64,000 nt of DNA from Topomyia yanbarensis (GCF_030247195.1 NC_080671.1:414790044-414854043), one strand, 5' to 3'. Numbered from the stretch's first letter, positions 44,927 to 55,110 are shown. Notes: generated from the sequence alone by a model not told the origin. Made by a program: numbers and translations.

Positions 44927-45645
44927 ACCTAACCCCTACTTTTCTGCTCCGTGATGCAAATCATACTTACTTTGCAGTTGTTCTAATGTAAAAAACTTTC
45001 AGAAATCAAACGGAACCTTTTTGACCTTTGTCCGAATAGGAGAAGTTGGGGTTATAGGGCCTTTTGTCACTAAAATTTTATCATTTTATCGTGCATATAG
45101 CTCTATTATTCTTAAATCAATCTTCATAACATGTACCTTGTTGAACGTGAAAAGTTCTGAGGAATACATAGAAAATAGATTCGTTACCGGTAAAATTCAG
45201 AAACATCAAATTTTTTGACATTAACTCTACAAATCACATTTTTTCATTAAATGTCCTAAAACCTCTACTTCTCTTATTTTTCCAGGATGAAAACATTTCT
45301 CATGTGATCCCCAAGCGTAATTTACACTAAAAGTAGTAAATTTAATAAGAATTTTATTGTTAAATGGAGTTATATGCGCGATTTCATGATAAAAATGTGA
45401 TATCGAGACTATATGTCTGATAATTTGATGTTTCTGAGTTTTACCGATAACGAAATTATTTTTTTTGTTCCTAAGGATTTTCCACGTTCAACAAGGTACA
45501 TTTTATTAAAATTGAGTGAAGCATGATAGAGATATATGCACAAGAAAATGAAAAAATTTAATTTGAATGATATAAGGGCCCTATAACCCCAATCTGTATG
45601 ATTTGCATCACGGAGCAGAAAAATTATTAAAAATAGGGGATTTCG
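44927..45645. mobile_element. Foldback element, about 720 bp
   Basis: The left arm (44927 to about 45225) and right arm (about 45410-45645) are inverted copies. Shared blocks are TTTCTGCTCCGTGATGCAAA, TTGGGGTTATAGGGCC, TGTACCTTGTTGAACGTG and CAGAAACATCAAATT. The loop is about 185 bp. Non-coding. Confidence 0.8.
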
Positions 45646-45937
45646 GGACCAAAATGACCCAGTACCCCACTTTACCGTATTTTTCTAGAAACGGAAGTAT
45701 CTCCATTCAAATACAAAGGTTATTTCCTTTAAAAAGATAAATTATAATTCTTAAAGTGTTACTTCAAAAGTTATACCATTTAATATATTTTTCCTCCATA
45801 TTTTCCCATATCACCAATTTCAAAAAATTTCAAACGAAGTGGGAGGGAGTCTAGAATTGTCCAAATAATGCGAAATTTGGCATCTGAGCTTACTTTAACA
45901 TTTGTCATAATAAGAGAGGGGGAGGTCAAGGTTTTTT
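45646..45937. other. No gene recognised
   Basis: AT-rich flank with a T-rich minus-strand frame of no evident meaning. Confidence 0.3.
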
Positions 45938-46675
45938 GGTCAAGTCTCCCCACTGCGGGGAGACTTGACCAAGGCGTGGGGAGACATGAAAAATCATAAA
46001 AAAATATAAAATAAAACATACTGTAATTAGTTTTGTCCATATTGTCGAGATCTTTAGGTAGCAGTAAAAAATATAAAAAGGTTGCGTTTGATAAATTTCG
46101 ATTTTTTTAATGCATTTCTTTTTAAGAATTAACTGTACTGCTTGCATTGCATGTTGACACATCACGAAATCAGTCCTACTATTGCTAACTTTGTTCAGAT
46201 AGATAGATAGATAGTAGATACCAAAGCATAATAGATATCAGAAATTTTGTATCTTTCTTCAGCTAATTGCCACTTGGTCAAGTCTCCCCATAAAATCTTG
46301 GTCAAGTCTCCCCAACATTCGTTATTGCGTTCAATGTCATTCAAATTCATTCTAGTAATAACTATTCCAATGTTCCAATTTATGTAAAATCATTTCACTG
46401 CTTCACAAAGATAAAGATGGTATATTAGTACATTAATAGTAATTAGTAGTCGAGTAGATATGTCCATACAATATTTGATAAAAAAATTTCATTATTTAAT
46501 GCAAATTTATTAATCACGTAATATTTTCCGTAAGGAAAGAATTTTTCATTCCAAACTTTTAAAATTACTTTAAGGGATCGAAACAACTATAAAAATACTT
46601 TTGAAAAAAAAATTAAGAATCGAATAGAAGACGCCATAGCCAAAAATAGAATTTTGCGCTTGGTCAAGTCTTCCC
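45938..46675. repeat. Five copies of GGTCAAGTCTCCCC, two forming a perfect hairpin
   Basis: Plus-strand copies lie at 45938-45951, 46276-46289, 46300-46313 and, with one change, 46662-46675. A reverse copy at 45957-45970 makes a perfect 14-bp stem with a five-base loop. A (GATA)n run lies at about 46197-46212. Confidence 0.8.
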
Positions 46676-47158
46676 ATGTTCCCCTACATGATATAAGGAG
46701 GTAGCAATGATTTTCGTAAACAATTCACAACTCAACAGATTTTTCCATGTCTGTCCAATTTGAATTCAAGTTTCCCGTAGCTCTACTATTCTTTCGAACA
46801 AGTTACATAACAACTCTATTACACCGCCGAGGTACCCCTCACAATTTTCTGGTCGTTTATTTAAATTACGTGCATGTTCATCGTAAGTGATTAATTAATC
46901 TTTCAAAAGCCTTGTTGCCTTACCCGGTAGCACCCCATTTCGAATCAACGACTACAACCCACAATGTAAGATTGGGACATTTCATCATTAAACATTACAT
47001 TATACGGTGCCGGCTGGTTTGAAAAATTATCAACTACTAGTTCCTCGGAAAAGCTCCACCCTATCGTTGTTAGCCTGCCGGAACGGCCTTTGCTCATTTC
47101 GTTTGCTACATGATTTTTTTTTCTTCTCTTTTTTTTCCTCCGTTTCTGTCGTTTGCAG
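46676..47158 (+). other. Intron upstream of the first identified IgSF exon
   Basis: Ends in a strong polypyrimidine tract (47112-47150) and the acceptor AG at 47157-47158. The phase of the following exon shows that at least one earlier exon exists, but I could not place it in the window. Confidence 0.6.
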
Positions 47159-47256
47159 ATCCACCCGAGATAAGCGTCGAGAATCCGATCGTGTATTCCG
47201 GCGAGGGTCAGGAAGCGATGCTTGTGTGCATTGTGCACGGCGAATCACAACCGGAA
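47159..47256 (+). CDS. IgSF adhesion protein, exon encoding start of an Ig domain
   Basis: The exon lies between a pyrimidine-rich acceptor (CAG at 47156-47158) and a strong donor (GTAAGT at 47257). It begins with two bases that finish a split codon, then reads PPEISVENPIVYSGEGQ and AMLVCIVHGESQPE. The pattern PPEI, SGEG and LVCIVHG is the A-to-C part of an I-set immunoglobulin domain; the Cys is the first of the disulphide pair. In insects this wording occurs in neuronal surface proteins of the Klingon/Wrapper/Lachesin group, which mediate cell adhesion outside the membrane. The exon ends in phase 0 and joins 47834. Earlier exons must encode the signal peptide and any preceding Ig domains. 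Confidence 0.85.
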
Positions 47257-47833
47257 GTAAGTAGTTTTCCTCATTTCCCCTTTAGCCGAGCGGAGCGGAA
47301 CGACTACGACGACGACGACTACGACGACGACAACGACAACGCAAACGATGGACGTAGCACGCAAGTGCATGTCGTGAACGATAATGGTTTCCGTTTGGTT
47401 AGCCGTTTGCGGAATATTTAGGTTGACTTTTTATCAGTTATCCCTGGGCTGCTCTTTTGGGCGGGTTCGATGCATCATGTTCAAGCGAATTGGAAGGGGA
47501 ATTTTTTCTAAGAGCATCCTGGGGATTTTTGGAGAGAATGAAAAGTAGAATGATGGAATTGGTGACCTAAATTAACGATAAAAGCTTTATAGAAATTTTC
47601 AATCTGATGGAGCTCGGGACACAAAATTTAGTTATGGACAACATTTTAGACAGAGAAACATTTTGGTAGCAACATGAAAGATTAATAATATTATATGTCA
47701 CCTTTTTATAAATATTGCAACATCAAACTTGATGCTTGTTTGAAACTAACACCCTCTGACGGAAGCAATTATTTTTCCCCCATTTCTCCTTTGTCTTTTT
47801 CTCGCTCTTCTTCCTTTTCAACCCCCACTGAAG
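47257..47833 (+). other. Intron 1 of the visible IgSF gene part (577 bp)
   Basis: GTAAGT donor and AAG acceptor with a pyrimidine-rich stretch (CCCCATTTCTCCTTTGTC) upstream. An acidic (GAC)n-like repeat lies at 47307-47340. No repeat element is inserted. Confidence 0.8.
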
Positions 47834-48211
47834 GTACTGTGGCACAAGGACACGATGCAGATCGATCAAACGGAGCGGCATGTGATCGAGAGCCGTGGGG
47901 CACGGCACACCTTAATCATCCGTAAGGTGCACCCGCAGGACTTTGGCAACTACAGCTGCATAGCGGACAATCAGCTGGGTAAAACGCGGAAAACGGTTAC
48001 GCTCACAGGGAAGCCGAAGGCGGCCGTATTTCGCTCGATGCCCAACAGCCAGTGGAAGGATAGGTACAACATTTCCTGGATCGTCGATTCACACTCGCCG
48101 ATCGAGGAGTACAAACTGTACTACCGGCTGGTCGATGGGGACATCCTGCAGAATCATGACGGTCTCTATATGGACAGCAGGAAGTCGCACCACACGTACA
48201 TGGGCGGCAAT
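47834..48211 (+). CDS. IgSF adhesion protein, exon with end of Ig and start of FN3
   Basis: This 126-codon exon begins in phase 0 with VLWHKDTMQIDQ, giving the domain-core Trp, and continues RHTLIIRKVHPQDFGNYSCI, giving the second Cys in the usual DxGxYxC context. After the Ig domain (TVTLTGKP) a fibronectin type III domain starts: YNISWIVDSHSPIEEYKLYY, with the conserved Trp and the Tyr of strand C. Two N-glycosylation sequons are visible (NYS, NIS). The exon ends in GGN before the donor GTGAGT at 48212, again in phase 0. The join with the previous exon restores a complete Ig domain without a gap, which is strong evidence for a real gene. Confidence 0.9.
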
Positions 48212-49169
48212 GTGAGTGTATATTGGCTAATGACACACAATTACGTTCCACATGTGCCAGATCAAGCTCGTATAATGGTTCTGGTATGGTTAGGTTAATT
48301 CATAGCTGCAATCCGTTTGTTATGTTAGATTCATATGTACAGTGTCTACTAATTGATATTGTGATCCAATTTAATGAATGCTATTCATTATACTCACCTC
48401 TAGATAAAGCATGCAAACAAAGTTCAAAATGTATCATACAAATAAGTACTCTACTGAGATTTGATTGTGACACGTATCAACATTTTAATGTACATAAATT
48501 TGTGTCCACTTCTATTAACATCCGATGCCTTGATTCCAATAACGGACTGAGATTGAAATTAAATATTTTCTAATCCGATAGAAGAAATGAAAATACTTCG
48601 ATACAAATCTGCCGACCCGGCTGACACAATGGCAATTTGTTCCCTATGCGGCGCTCTTCATTTGTACTGCTTCGCAAATTGGTCGTCTTGATTCGACATT
48701 AAAAACCGGCAGAGTCAGCTTCAATTCAGTGCACAGCACTCCGATCCGTTCGGTCCACTCATGTGCTAAGCATGGAACTCATGTCCAACCAGACGACGAT
48801 GCGGTGGTGTGTGGCTTCTGCCAACCCACGATTCTCACCGCCATCGCCAGCAAATGCACCAACATGTGAAACGTTATTTCCGTAATCCAGAAAAAAAACC
48901 TGGCCTGTCATAATAACGCAAAATTAATTCAATCTCTGCTTCCTTTTTTCTGTCCTATCGCCTACTGCCACCCGCGCAAATCCGGTCCCTCTCGGTAATG
49001 TGTACGTGGACCTGACCATCGCCCTCAACCTACGCCAACACGGAACATGGACACGGCATCCGGTTTGTCTCATCGAACATTACACGTACTATTTTCATCA
49101 CCGGACTGCTGCTGCTGTTGCTGTCCATTTCGACTACGGCTCCCCCTATCGAATACGAAACCGGAGCAG
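48212..49169 (+). other. Intron 2 of the visible IgSF gene part
   Basis: 958 bp, GTGAGT donor. The acceptor is taken as CAG at 49167-49169, with a moderate pyrimidine stretch at 49125-49150. No element is recognised inside. Confidence 0.65.
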
Positions 49170-49384
49170 ATGCTGGAGTACGACCGGAAGATAACCTCGT
49201 TCGATGCCTACTCGTACAACAACGCGTACAATGGCCACAATCCGCACCACAAGTGGTCCAAGACGGACTGGCGGGACGTGGTGCTGCCGGCGTTCCCCTA
49301 CTCCCACCACTACACCCAGGGCATGAGCTATCTGCTGAGGGGCCTCGAACCGGACCAGCAGTACGAAGCACGAGTGCAATCGAG
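49170..49384 (+). CDS. IgSF adhesion protein, exon in the FN3 domain
   Basis: Reads MLEYDRKITSFDAYSYNNAY, then HHKWSKTDWRDVVLPAFPYS, then GMSYLLRGLEPDQQYEARVQ. The last phrase is the E-F-strand signature of a fibronectin type III fold (L-P-x-Q-x-Y-x-x-x-V). The middle is a long Tyr/His/Asn-rich insertion, larger than in a standard FN3 loop. The exon has 71 codons plus two bases (AG) before the donor GTAATT. The acceptor choice fits the phase-0 end of the previous exon; an acceptor slightly upstream would add residues that do not look coding. Codon use is GC-richer than the flanks. Confidence 0.85.
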
Positions 49385-51130
49385 GTAATTATTGATGAAT
49401 CGGTTTCATTCCGCAGAACTAGGGGACAAGGTATTGGGTCCAGTATTTTTTTTCTACGTTTATTTTTCTATTCCGTTATGTGGGATAGGGCCCAAGTGGG
49501 ATTAGTTGCCAGATTAGCTACTTATTTGAGATGTGCCACGGATGAAATTGAATAAACCGATAACGGGATTCGTATATAATTACACGGTGCAGCAGTGTAA
49601 AGGCAACACAAAACAATATTTTCAAAATGCAGTATACCCTCAAAATCTTGAATTGTAGCAAAAAAAAAATCTTCGGCACTAACAAATTGGTTGTGCTGCC
49701 ATTTTCCTAATGGTTTTTTTTTTATTTTACGATCCGGGCAAGCAGAAGAATAGACCTTTCAACAAAATGCTTGGTTATCTTCTTTTGATAGAAATACTAT
49801 AGGTTTGTGGGACAACAGTGTAAAAATAATTATTATTTTGAGATATTTTCATGAAAAATATTAAAAATACTAAACATTTTTCTTTATTTCTGAGCTTTAT
49901 TAAAAATTTAAAGAAAATATTCAAAAAAATCAAAATCGGTCGAAAAATGTCAGTCATTAAATTAGTTCCCAATTAGAAATTTGCTCGCATAAACTCCTAA
50001 GGGGTAATGTCACGCACTGTGAGATTCTATAGGAATTCCACGAAGATCCGTCCGAAAATCTTTAAAATCGTGACGGATCAGCTTCCATTCCGAAAAAAAA
50101 TTTCACTATTTCACCAACATGAAAGACTAAACATTTCCCACAGTCAATGAGATCATTTTGGCTCAAAAGCAATGTTTTGAAAGGGCGTCAAAGTTTTTGA
50201 AAAAATATGTTCGATTACTGTATTCTATACAGAAAAACTACATGAGAAAGAGTTACAGGGAATGACTCCTTCTGCACGAAAAAATATGCACTGAAAAAAA
50301 GTTGTGAAATTTTCCAAAAGAAACAAAAATTCATGTTACAAATTAAATCAAAAATATTTTTGTTTTAAATTTCGTCATCAAAATCTTCAAGAGAAACATT
50401 TTAAATGCGATTGCATTTTGAAGAAACTAGAAACTAAGGTTTTCGAGATATTTTTAATTTAATTTCAGCAAAAACAATTTATTTTTTTTGGATCTTTTCG
50501 CATTTCTCCATTAGGTTTACGTAATTGGGGAGGGGGTCATAAATAAATTTGTAACAATTTGTTACATGGAGGAAGAGGAGAGTCAATTTTGGACAATTTT
50601 TGCGTTACGTAATTTTTGTATGGTCCCTAACGGCTTGTCGGGAATTTTCATTCAAAGTGGGTTTTGACAGTAAATTTATACGCCCTAATCGTATGTTTTT
50701 CGAGAATTTATCAAATGTTGTATGAAATGAAAATCTATGATAATGTTAAACATTCACAATATTGATCCGTTTGGCCGCACTGATTTCGGCTTGTTTATGT
50801 CTCGTCCCTCTCTTAGTGATTTAAAGTTGTCTGATGAAAGTTTTCAATATGAGACTCATATTGGGCGGATTCCAAACACTTCTCAGCGGGTGAGATAAGG
50901 TGTTTTCTCAAATACATTGATATTCATAAAGGTGACAATGCTAAAAAAATAGATCTCAAGTTGCAAACTTAATTTCAGTAGCAAAGGAAATGACAGTTCA
51001 ACAAAATGCGGTTACTGATACGATGCTGATTTTTTTTTTCTAGGATTGAAGCCAGAGAACTTGCTCTTTGTTTACACAATTCACAGAGTATATGTAAGGA
51101 GAATGATGAAAACTAGGACCAGTTTTTTCC
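49385..51130 (+). other. Start of 9.8-kb intron 3, AT-rich, no gene recognised
   Basis: Follows the GTAATT donor. Long A/T runs and no supported feature up to the tail of LINE E at 51131. Confidence 0.6.
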
Positions 51131-53460
51131 TTCTTTTTTATTTATTTATTTATTTTATTTATTTATTCTTATTTTTCATCTGACCTATGTTGGTCTACAT
51201 GAAATGTAGTTGAATGGGAAAAGCCCATTTCAGGATATACTTCAGAAGCAATCCTCAAATGGGCGTAAAAACCCATTATCTTTTCATATATTCAGACCTG
51301 ATTACAATGGATTCACACTACAATAAAATATAATAACATAGTACACAGCATTACATAAATAAAAAAATACAAATATTACAAAAAAATGAATCTTAAAATC
51401 TAAGTCAACCTTCTTAGTCTATTTTTGAAAACATCACAAGATACAGAAAAGTCAAAATGGCCATAAACACTATTAAAAACATTACACATCGCCCTAATGG
51501 GTTCGTTTTGACCGTACTCGGTGCGTTGAAATTCGAGTCTTAAAAAGTTATGCGATCTTAGACTTCTCGGGGGCACATTGACATTTATTTGTGAGAGAAT
51601 GTCTGGAGCATCTATTTGGCCAGTTAATATCTTCCCAACAAATACTGCTCTAAATGTGTTCCGCCTTTTGGCTAGGGTTTCCATATCGAGCAGACGACAG
51701 CGATCGATGTACGGTGGTAGCTCTGTTGGATTACGCCACGGCAGAGTTCTAAGAGCAAAACGAAGGAATCTTGCCTGCACTGCTTCTATTCGGTTGATCC
51801 AAATGCTTGTGTAAGGACACCAAATGGGTGCTGAAGCTTCCAAGACAGATCGCACAAGTGAAAAGTAGAGTGCCCGCAAACAATATGGATCAGTGAACTC
51901 TTTGGCGATTCTTATAATGAAACCGAGATTTCTATTTGCCTGTGCTGTAACATGAGAGTAATGATTTCTGAATGTCAGTTGTGAGTCCAGAAGTACACCG
52001 AGGTCTCTGACAACTGTCATTCTCTCTAGCGATTCCCCGGAAATGGTGTAGTTCCACAGTATTGGATTTTTTCTACGTGTAAAAGATATTATGGAGCATT
52101 TGGACACGCTGAGAGCCAGCAAGTTGCGATTACACCAACAACAAAAAGCATCTAAGTGTTTCTGTAGTTCCTTGCAATCTTCTATTGACCGCACAATAAG
52201 AAATAGTTTGTGATCATCGGCATATATAAGTCTACACCCAGGAGGTATAACTAAACAAACGTCATTGAAAAACAACGAGAAAAGCAACGGTCCTAGATTG
52301 CTCCCTTGAGGCACTCCCGACAAGTTGATGAAACTGTATGACTCGTTATTTCCTAATTTTACACACAGAGAACGATTTACGAGATATGATTTAAGCCACC
52401 CTATAAAATAATCCGAAGCGCCCAGCCGCTTCATTTTTGCCAGTAGAAGAGAGTGATCTACACGATCGAATGCAGCCTTGAGATCCGTGTATACAGTATC
52501 GACCTGAGATCCAAGTTCAATATTTTTAATACAGAGCGAAGTGAATTGGGGTAGATTAGTAGTTGTCGATCTACGAGGAAAAAAGCCATGTTGGTCCTTC
52601 GATATATATGCTCTGGTCTCGCGAAACAGCACATTTCCTACTAATATTTCAAATAACTTTGAGCCAGCGCAGAGTGAAGTTATGCCACGATAGTTCGCAA
52701 CATTTTGCTTATCACCTTTTTTAAAAACCGGAAACATAACTGATTTTTTCCAACAGACGGGGAACGTTGATTGCGACAGCGATTGGTTAAAAATTAGTCT
52801 TAAAGGCGTACATAATGCGCTTGCGCATCTTTTGATTATAATGGAAGGAATACCATCTGGTCCTGCCGATGTTGAAGACTTTAGCTTTCTCATAGCAGTT
52901 AGAATATCTTCGTCAGTAAATTGAATAATGCCTAAATTAATTACATCATGAGGGACATTCTGAAGACTATATTCTATCTGAGTGGAGTTGGCCGAGACTT
53001 TTTTAAACACACTTGAGAAATGCTGCGCAAATAGGTCACAGATGCCGCTTGGGGTACTTGATGTTTCATTTGCAAGGAACATACTGGAAGGAAGCCCATA
53101 TTCTTTACGTTTCCCGTTTACGAAAGACCAAAACTGCTTTGGATTTTGTTTCAGGTTCGATTGGGTTTGTGCGACGTGTCTTGAATAGAGAAAGCGATTA
53201 TATGCCTTGTAACTGTTGCTGGCTTCAATAAACTCTCGTTTTGTGAGGGGGTTTCGTCGGCTGGTGTAATGCCGAAGTGCAGCTGCTCGCAGTCTTTTCA
53301 GTTTACGTAATTGACGATTGGACCACGCTGGTTTTGGTCGGGGACGTAGTGCGGGAACATGTAGTTTGAAAAGTTGTTTTAGGACCAGGGAAAGTTTTTC
53401 TACGGCAACATCTACATCGATCGCGGAATTTAGCAAAGTCTCCCAATCGATTGACTGCAT
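51131..53460 (-). mobile_element. 5'-truncated Jockey/CR1-like LINE copy E
   Basis: Lies antisense in intron 3 of the IgSF gene. It comprises the RT part of ORF2, a 260-bp 3' UTR with small hairpins (CTACATG/CATGTAG and GGG/CCC words near 51200-51230), and a (TAAA)n-type tail at about 51137-51167 (TTTA on the plus strand). The endonuclease is missing: the sequence begins in the linker before the RT. The uninterrupted ORF suggests a recent insertion. Confidence 0.85.
51400..53460 (-). CDS. LINE copy E reverse transcriptase, 686 aa, uninterrupted
   Basis: An RNA-directed DNA polymerase of Jockey/CR1 type. About residues 1-60 are the endonuclease-RT linker (WSNRQLRKLKRLR). The RT fingers and palm follow from about residue 180: FKKGDKQNVANYRGITSL, DLKAAFDRVDH (motif A, about 325), SGVPQGSNLGPLLFSLFFND (motif B) and IYADDHKLF (motif C, both catalytic Asp present). 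The C-terminus (LPPYIDRCRLLDMETLAKRR, YGQNEPIRAMCNVFN) is the family's usual end. There is no RNase H. The ATG at 53460 is only the first Met after the truncation, not the natural start, since a full ORF2 would begin with an endonuclease. An in-frame stop lies just upstream. Without an endonuclease it is unlikely to move by itself. Confidence 0.9.
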   Translation of the reverse strand: MQSIDWETLLNSAIDVDVAVEKLSLVLKQLFKLHVPALRPRPKPAWSNRQLRKLKRLRAAALRHYTSRRNPLTKREFIEASNSYKAYNRFLYSRHVAQTQSNLKQNPKQFWSFVNGKRKEYGLPSSMFLANETSSTPSGICDLFAQHFSSVFKKVSANSTQIEYSLQNVPHDVINLGIIQFTDEDILTAMRKLKSSTSAGPDGIPSIIIKRCASALCTPLRLIFNQSLSQSTFPVCWKKSVMFPVFKKGDKQNVANYRGITSLCAGSKLFEILVGNVLFRETRAYISKDQHGFFPRRSTTTNLPQFTSLCIKNIELGSQVDTVYTDLKAAFDRVDHSLLLAKMKRLGASDYFIGWLKSYLVNRSLCVKLGNNESYSFINLSGVPQGSNLGPLLFSLFFNDVCLVIPPGCRLIYADDHKLFLIVRSIEDCKELQKHLDAFCCWCNRNLLALSVSKCSIISFTRRKNPILWNYTISGESLERMTVVRDLGVLLDSQLTFRNHYSHVTAQANRNLGFIIRIAKEFTDPYCLRALYFSLVRSVLEASAPIWCPYTSIWINRIEAVQARFLRFALRTLPWRNPTELPPYIDRCRLLDMETLAKRRNTFRAVFVGKILTGQIDAPDILSQINVNVPPRSLRSHNFLRLEFQRTEYGQNEPIRAMCNVFNSVYGHFDFSVSCDVFKNRLRRLT

Positions 53461-53467
53461 TGGACAC

Positions 53468-53494
53468 GGCTCAATGCGTTAGCATAACTGAGCC
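53468..53494 (-). repeat. 27-nt stem-loop of a LINE 3' tail, upstream of copy E
   Basis: On the minus strand: stem GGCTCA / TGAGCC enclosing a 15-base loop with GCTAACGCAT. The same structure and flanks (AAAAGACCCAT before, GTGTC or TGTC after) are found at the 3' tail of the ORF1 fragment near 62575-62601. Here it ends only seven bases before the first ATG of copy E. Confidence 0.75.
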
Positions 53495-53986
53495 ATGGGT
53501 CTTTTAAGATTTTTCCAATATGAGTTATTCCACGCGAAGTGATCAAGGCACGTGTAATCGACCTGCACGGATTTGAACCAAATTTGGAGAAATCGTTCAT
53601 CTAGGGCCAATATATAAAAACCCAAATTTTTGTGTCAATTGAACCACCCCTCGGGTCATGGGAGCACTCCCCGTTTTGACAAATTGCCAAAACCCTTGGT
53701 TTTCTTTTGATCATATCACTGGTTCTATTTACTCTAGAATCAAACCGCAAGATGGCTTTTGAAGAAAATTATTCAAGGAGTCTAAAAAAAATATTAATTT
53801 TTTGCCGCAGTGCTGCCAACTATGCGATTTTTTCAGTTAAATATTAGTTTTAACGCAGTTTTAAGTTGCTTTTAGTTTTAACGCAGCGATTTTTTTTTGC
53901 GTCTGCTCTGTGAACTGATTGAAATATATTCTTGAACAACTTCCATATTGAGAATTGAAATGAAATAAACAACAATTAAATGTAAG
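53495..53986. other. Intronic DNA, no gene recognised
   Basis: Between the LINE tail fragment and a MITE. Phrases such as AACCACCCCTCGGGTCATGG suggest an old dispersed repeat, not identified. Confidence 0.3.
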
Positions 53987-54304
53987 TACACTCAGGTTTT
54001 TTTTACGCGGGGGATATAGGCCGCGTAAATGAAAACCGCGTAAATTTCAAAATCCGCGTAAATGAAAACCGCGTAAATATCAAAATCCGCGTAAATGAAG
54101 ACCACTTAAATTTAAGAATCCGCGTTAAAGGGAACCTCGTTGATGGATACCGCGTAAATTCCAAAATCTGTGTAAATGAAAACCGCGTAAATTTCAAAAA
54201 CCGCGTAAATGAAAACCGCGTAAATTTCAAAATCCGCGTAAATGAAAACCGCGTAAATTTCAAAATCCGCGTAAAAAATACCGCGCAAAAAAAACTTGAG
54301 TGTA
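53987..54304. mobile_element. MITE with internal 33-bp satellite
   Basis: Terminal inverted repeats TACACTCAGGTTTTTTTT (53987-54004) and AAAAAAAACTTGAGTGTA (54287-54304) differ at one base. The interior is about nine copies of a 33-bp unit built from AAACCGCGTAAATTTC and AAAATCCGCGTAAATG. If TA is the duplicated target, the ends are CACTCAGG and CTTGAGTG. On the minus strand the satellite gives a spurious repetitive frame (FTRILKFTRFS). The ACGCGG wording is shared with the foldback at 25.3-26.5 kb. Confidence 0.8.
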
Positions 54305-54440
54305 TAGCGCAGTTGCTAAGTCGATTGACCGGAACGCAGCTCACCAGGGTTCGATTACCATTCCGACAGAAGTTACATTTTTTTCTAATTCGTAAAAAGG
54401 GGCGAATGACCCTTAATTAAAACCCCGATTATAGAAAAAA
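54303..54440 (+). mobile_element. tRNA-derived SINE, degenerate
   Basis: TAGCGCAGTTGCTAAGTCG (A-box-like) and AGGGTTCGATTACC (B box), followed by a body ending GGGGCGAATGACCCTTAATT then AAAACCCCGATTATAG. The body matches that of the SINE at 36079-36241. It begins right at the MITE end, so it inserted beside or into it. No duplication was identified. Confidence 0.65.
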
Positions 54441-54645
54441 TACCTCTACGCTCGTATTTTAACACACACTGTTAACAACAACGATGTTTAAAAAACCAGA
54501 AGGTGAAGAATGGACGACTGGCGTTTATAGTTTTGATGAAATAAAGTTTAGTTGATGTTTGCTTGATGTAAATACAAGTGTTTGTTAGGCATTAGAGATT
54601 TTATAATACTTCAAAATTTGTAAAATATTTGTCATGAAAGTGAAC
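54441..54645. other. Intronic spacer, nothing recognised
   Basis: AT-rich DNA between the SINE and a LINE gag remnant. Confidence 0.3.
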
Positions 54646-55110
54646 TCAGAGATGTAGAGTCAATGTCGCTCCAACTAAGAGCGCTTGGAACTTTCCGTCG
54701 TACGCGGAATATCTCGAGAAATCTGGCAGAGTCTCCCCACAGTAGTAACACTTTTCAAGATTCTTACTGTAAGAGTCTTCCTCATGATTTTCTCCAAATG
54801 TTTCACTCCATGACTTATTACAACAAAGGGCAGCTGAGTGGCCAAATCGTTTGCTACAAATGCCGTTCATACCTGGTTACACAAAGAGACGAACAGGGAG
54901 ACAGGCTCTGTCCAAAAGCGCATATTTTGGCAGATCCGATTCGACTAAGGATACTGGAAACGAGGCTGATAAAGAATAAAGTAACTACTTATTCTCAGTG
55001 GTTTGTGCTGTACATAAATATTTACAATTCAGAATTGGTACTAACTGAAGCATTAGGATCTCAGCAGATTATTCAGCAGATCTTCGCATTTCAGTTTTCG
55101 CGTCGGTGAC
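54646..55110 (-). pseudogene. I-clade LINE ORF1 remnant (zinc-knuckle region), copy G
   Basis: Minus-strand translation gives SDLPKYALLDRACLPVRLFV, matching SSLPNYVLLDKVRLPVRLFI of copy A, then after a frameshift RFGHSAALCCNK, FGENHEEDS and LEKCYYCGETLP, matching PLGHTATYCGNK, CEGEHEDDA and TEKCIYCRGPPH. Several Cys are lost. An old copy of the A/B family or a sister family. Confidence 0.75.

Noticed and set aside
45938..45970. The 14-bp hairpin as a transcription terminator
   Set aside because: Factor-independent hairpin terminators are bacterial; this is a eukaryotic window and the box is repeated without gene context.
47110..47421. A continuous 103-codon frame running through 47159-47256 into an acidic Asp/Asn-rich tail
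   Set aside because: The tail (DYDDDNDNAND) is intronic read-through of a (GAC)n repeat after a consensus GTAAGT donor.
49118..49555. A 145-codon plus-strand frame overlapping the FN3 exon
   Set aside because: Wrong frame; the frame that joins the neighbouring exons in phase gives FN3 sequence, this one does not.
54003..54344. Repetitive minus-strand frame (FTRILKFTRFS units)
   Set aside because: A translation of the 33-bp satellite of the MITE; the unit length is a multiple of three, so the frame stays open by chance.
54663..55109. A 148-codon plus-strand frame (begins MSLQLRALGTF)
   Set aside because: It is the antisense of an I-clade LINE gag remnant; the minus strand gives recognisable zinc-knuckle and LPxYxLLD blocks.
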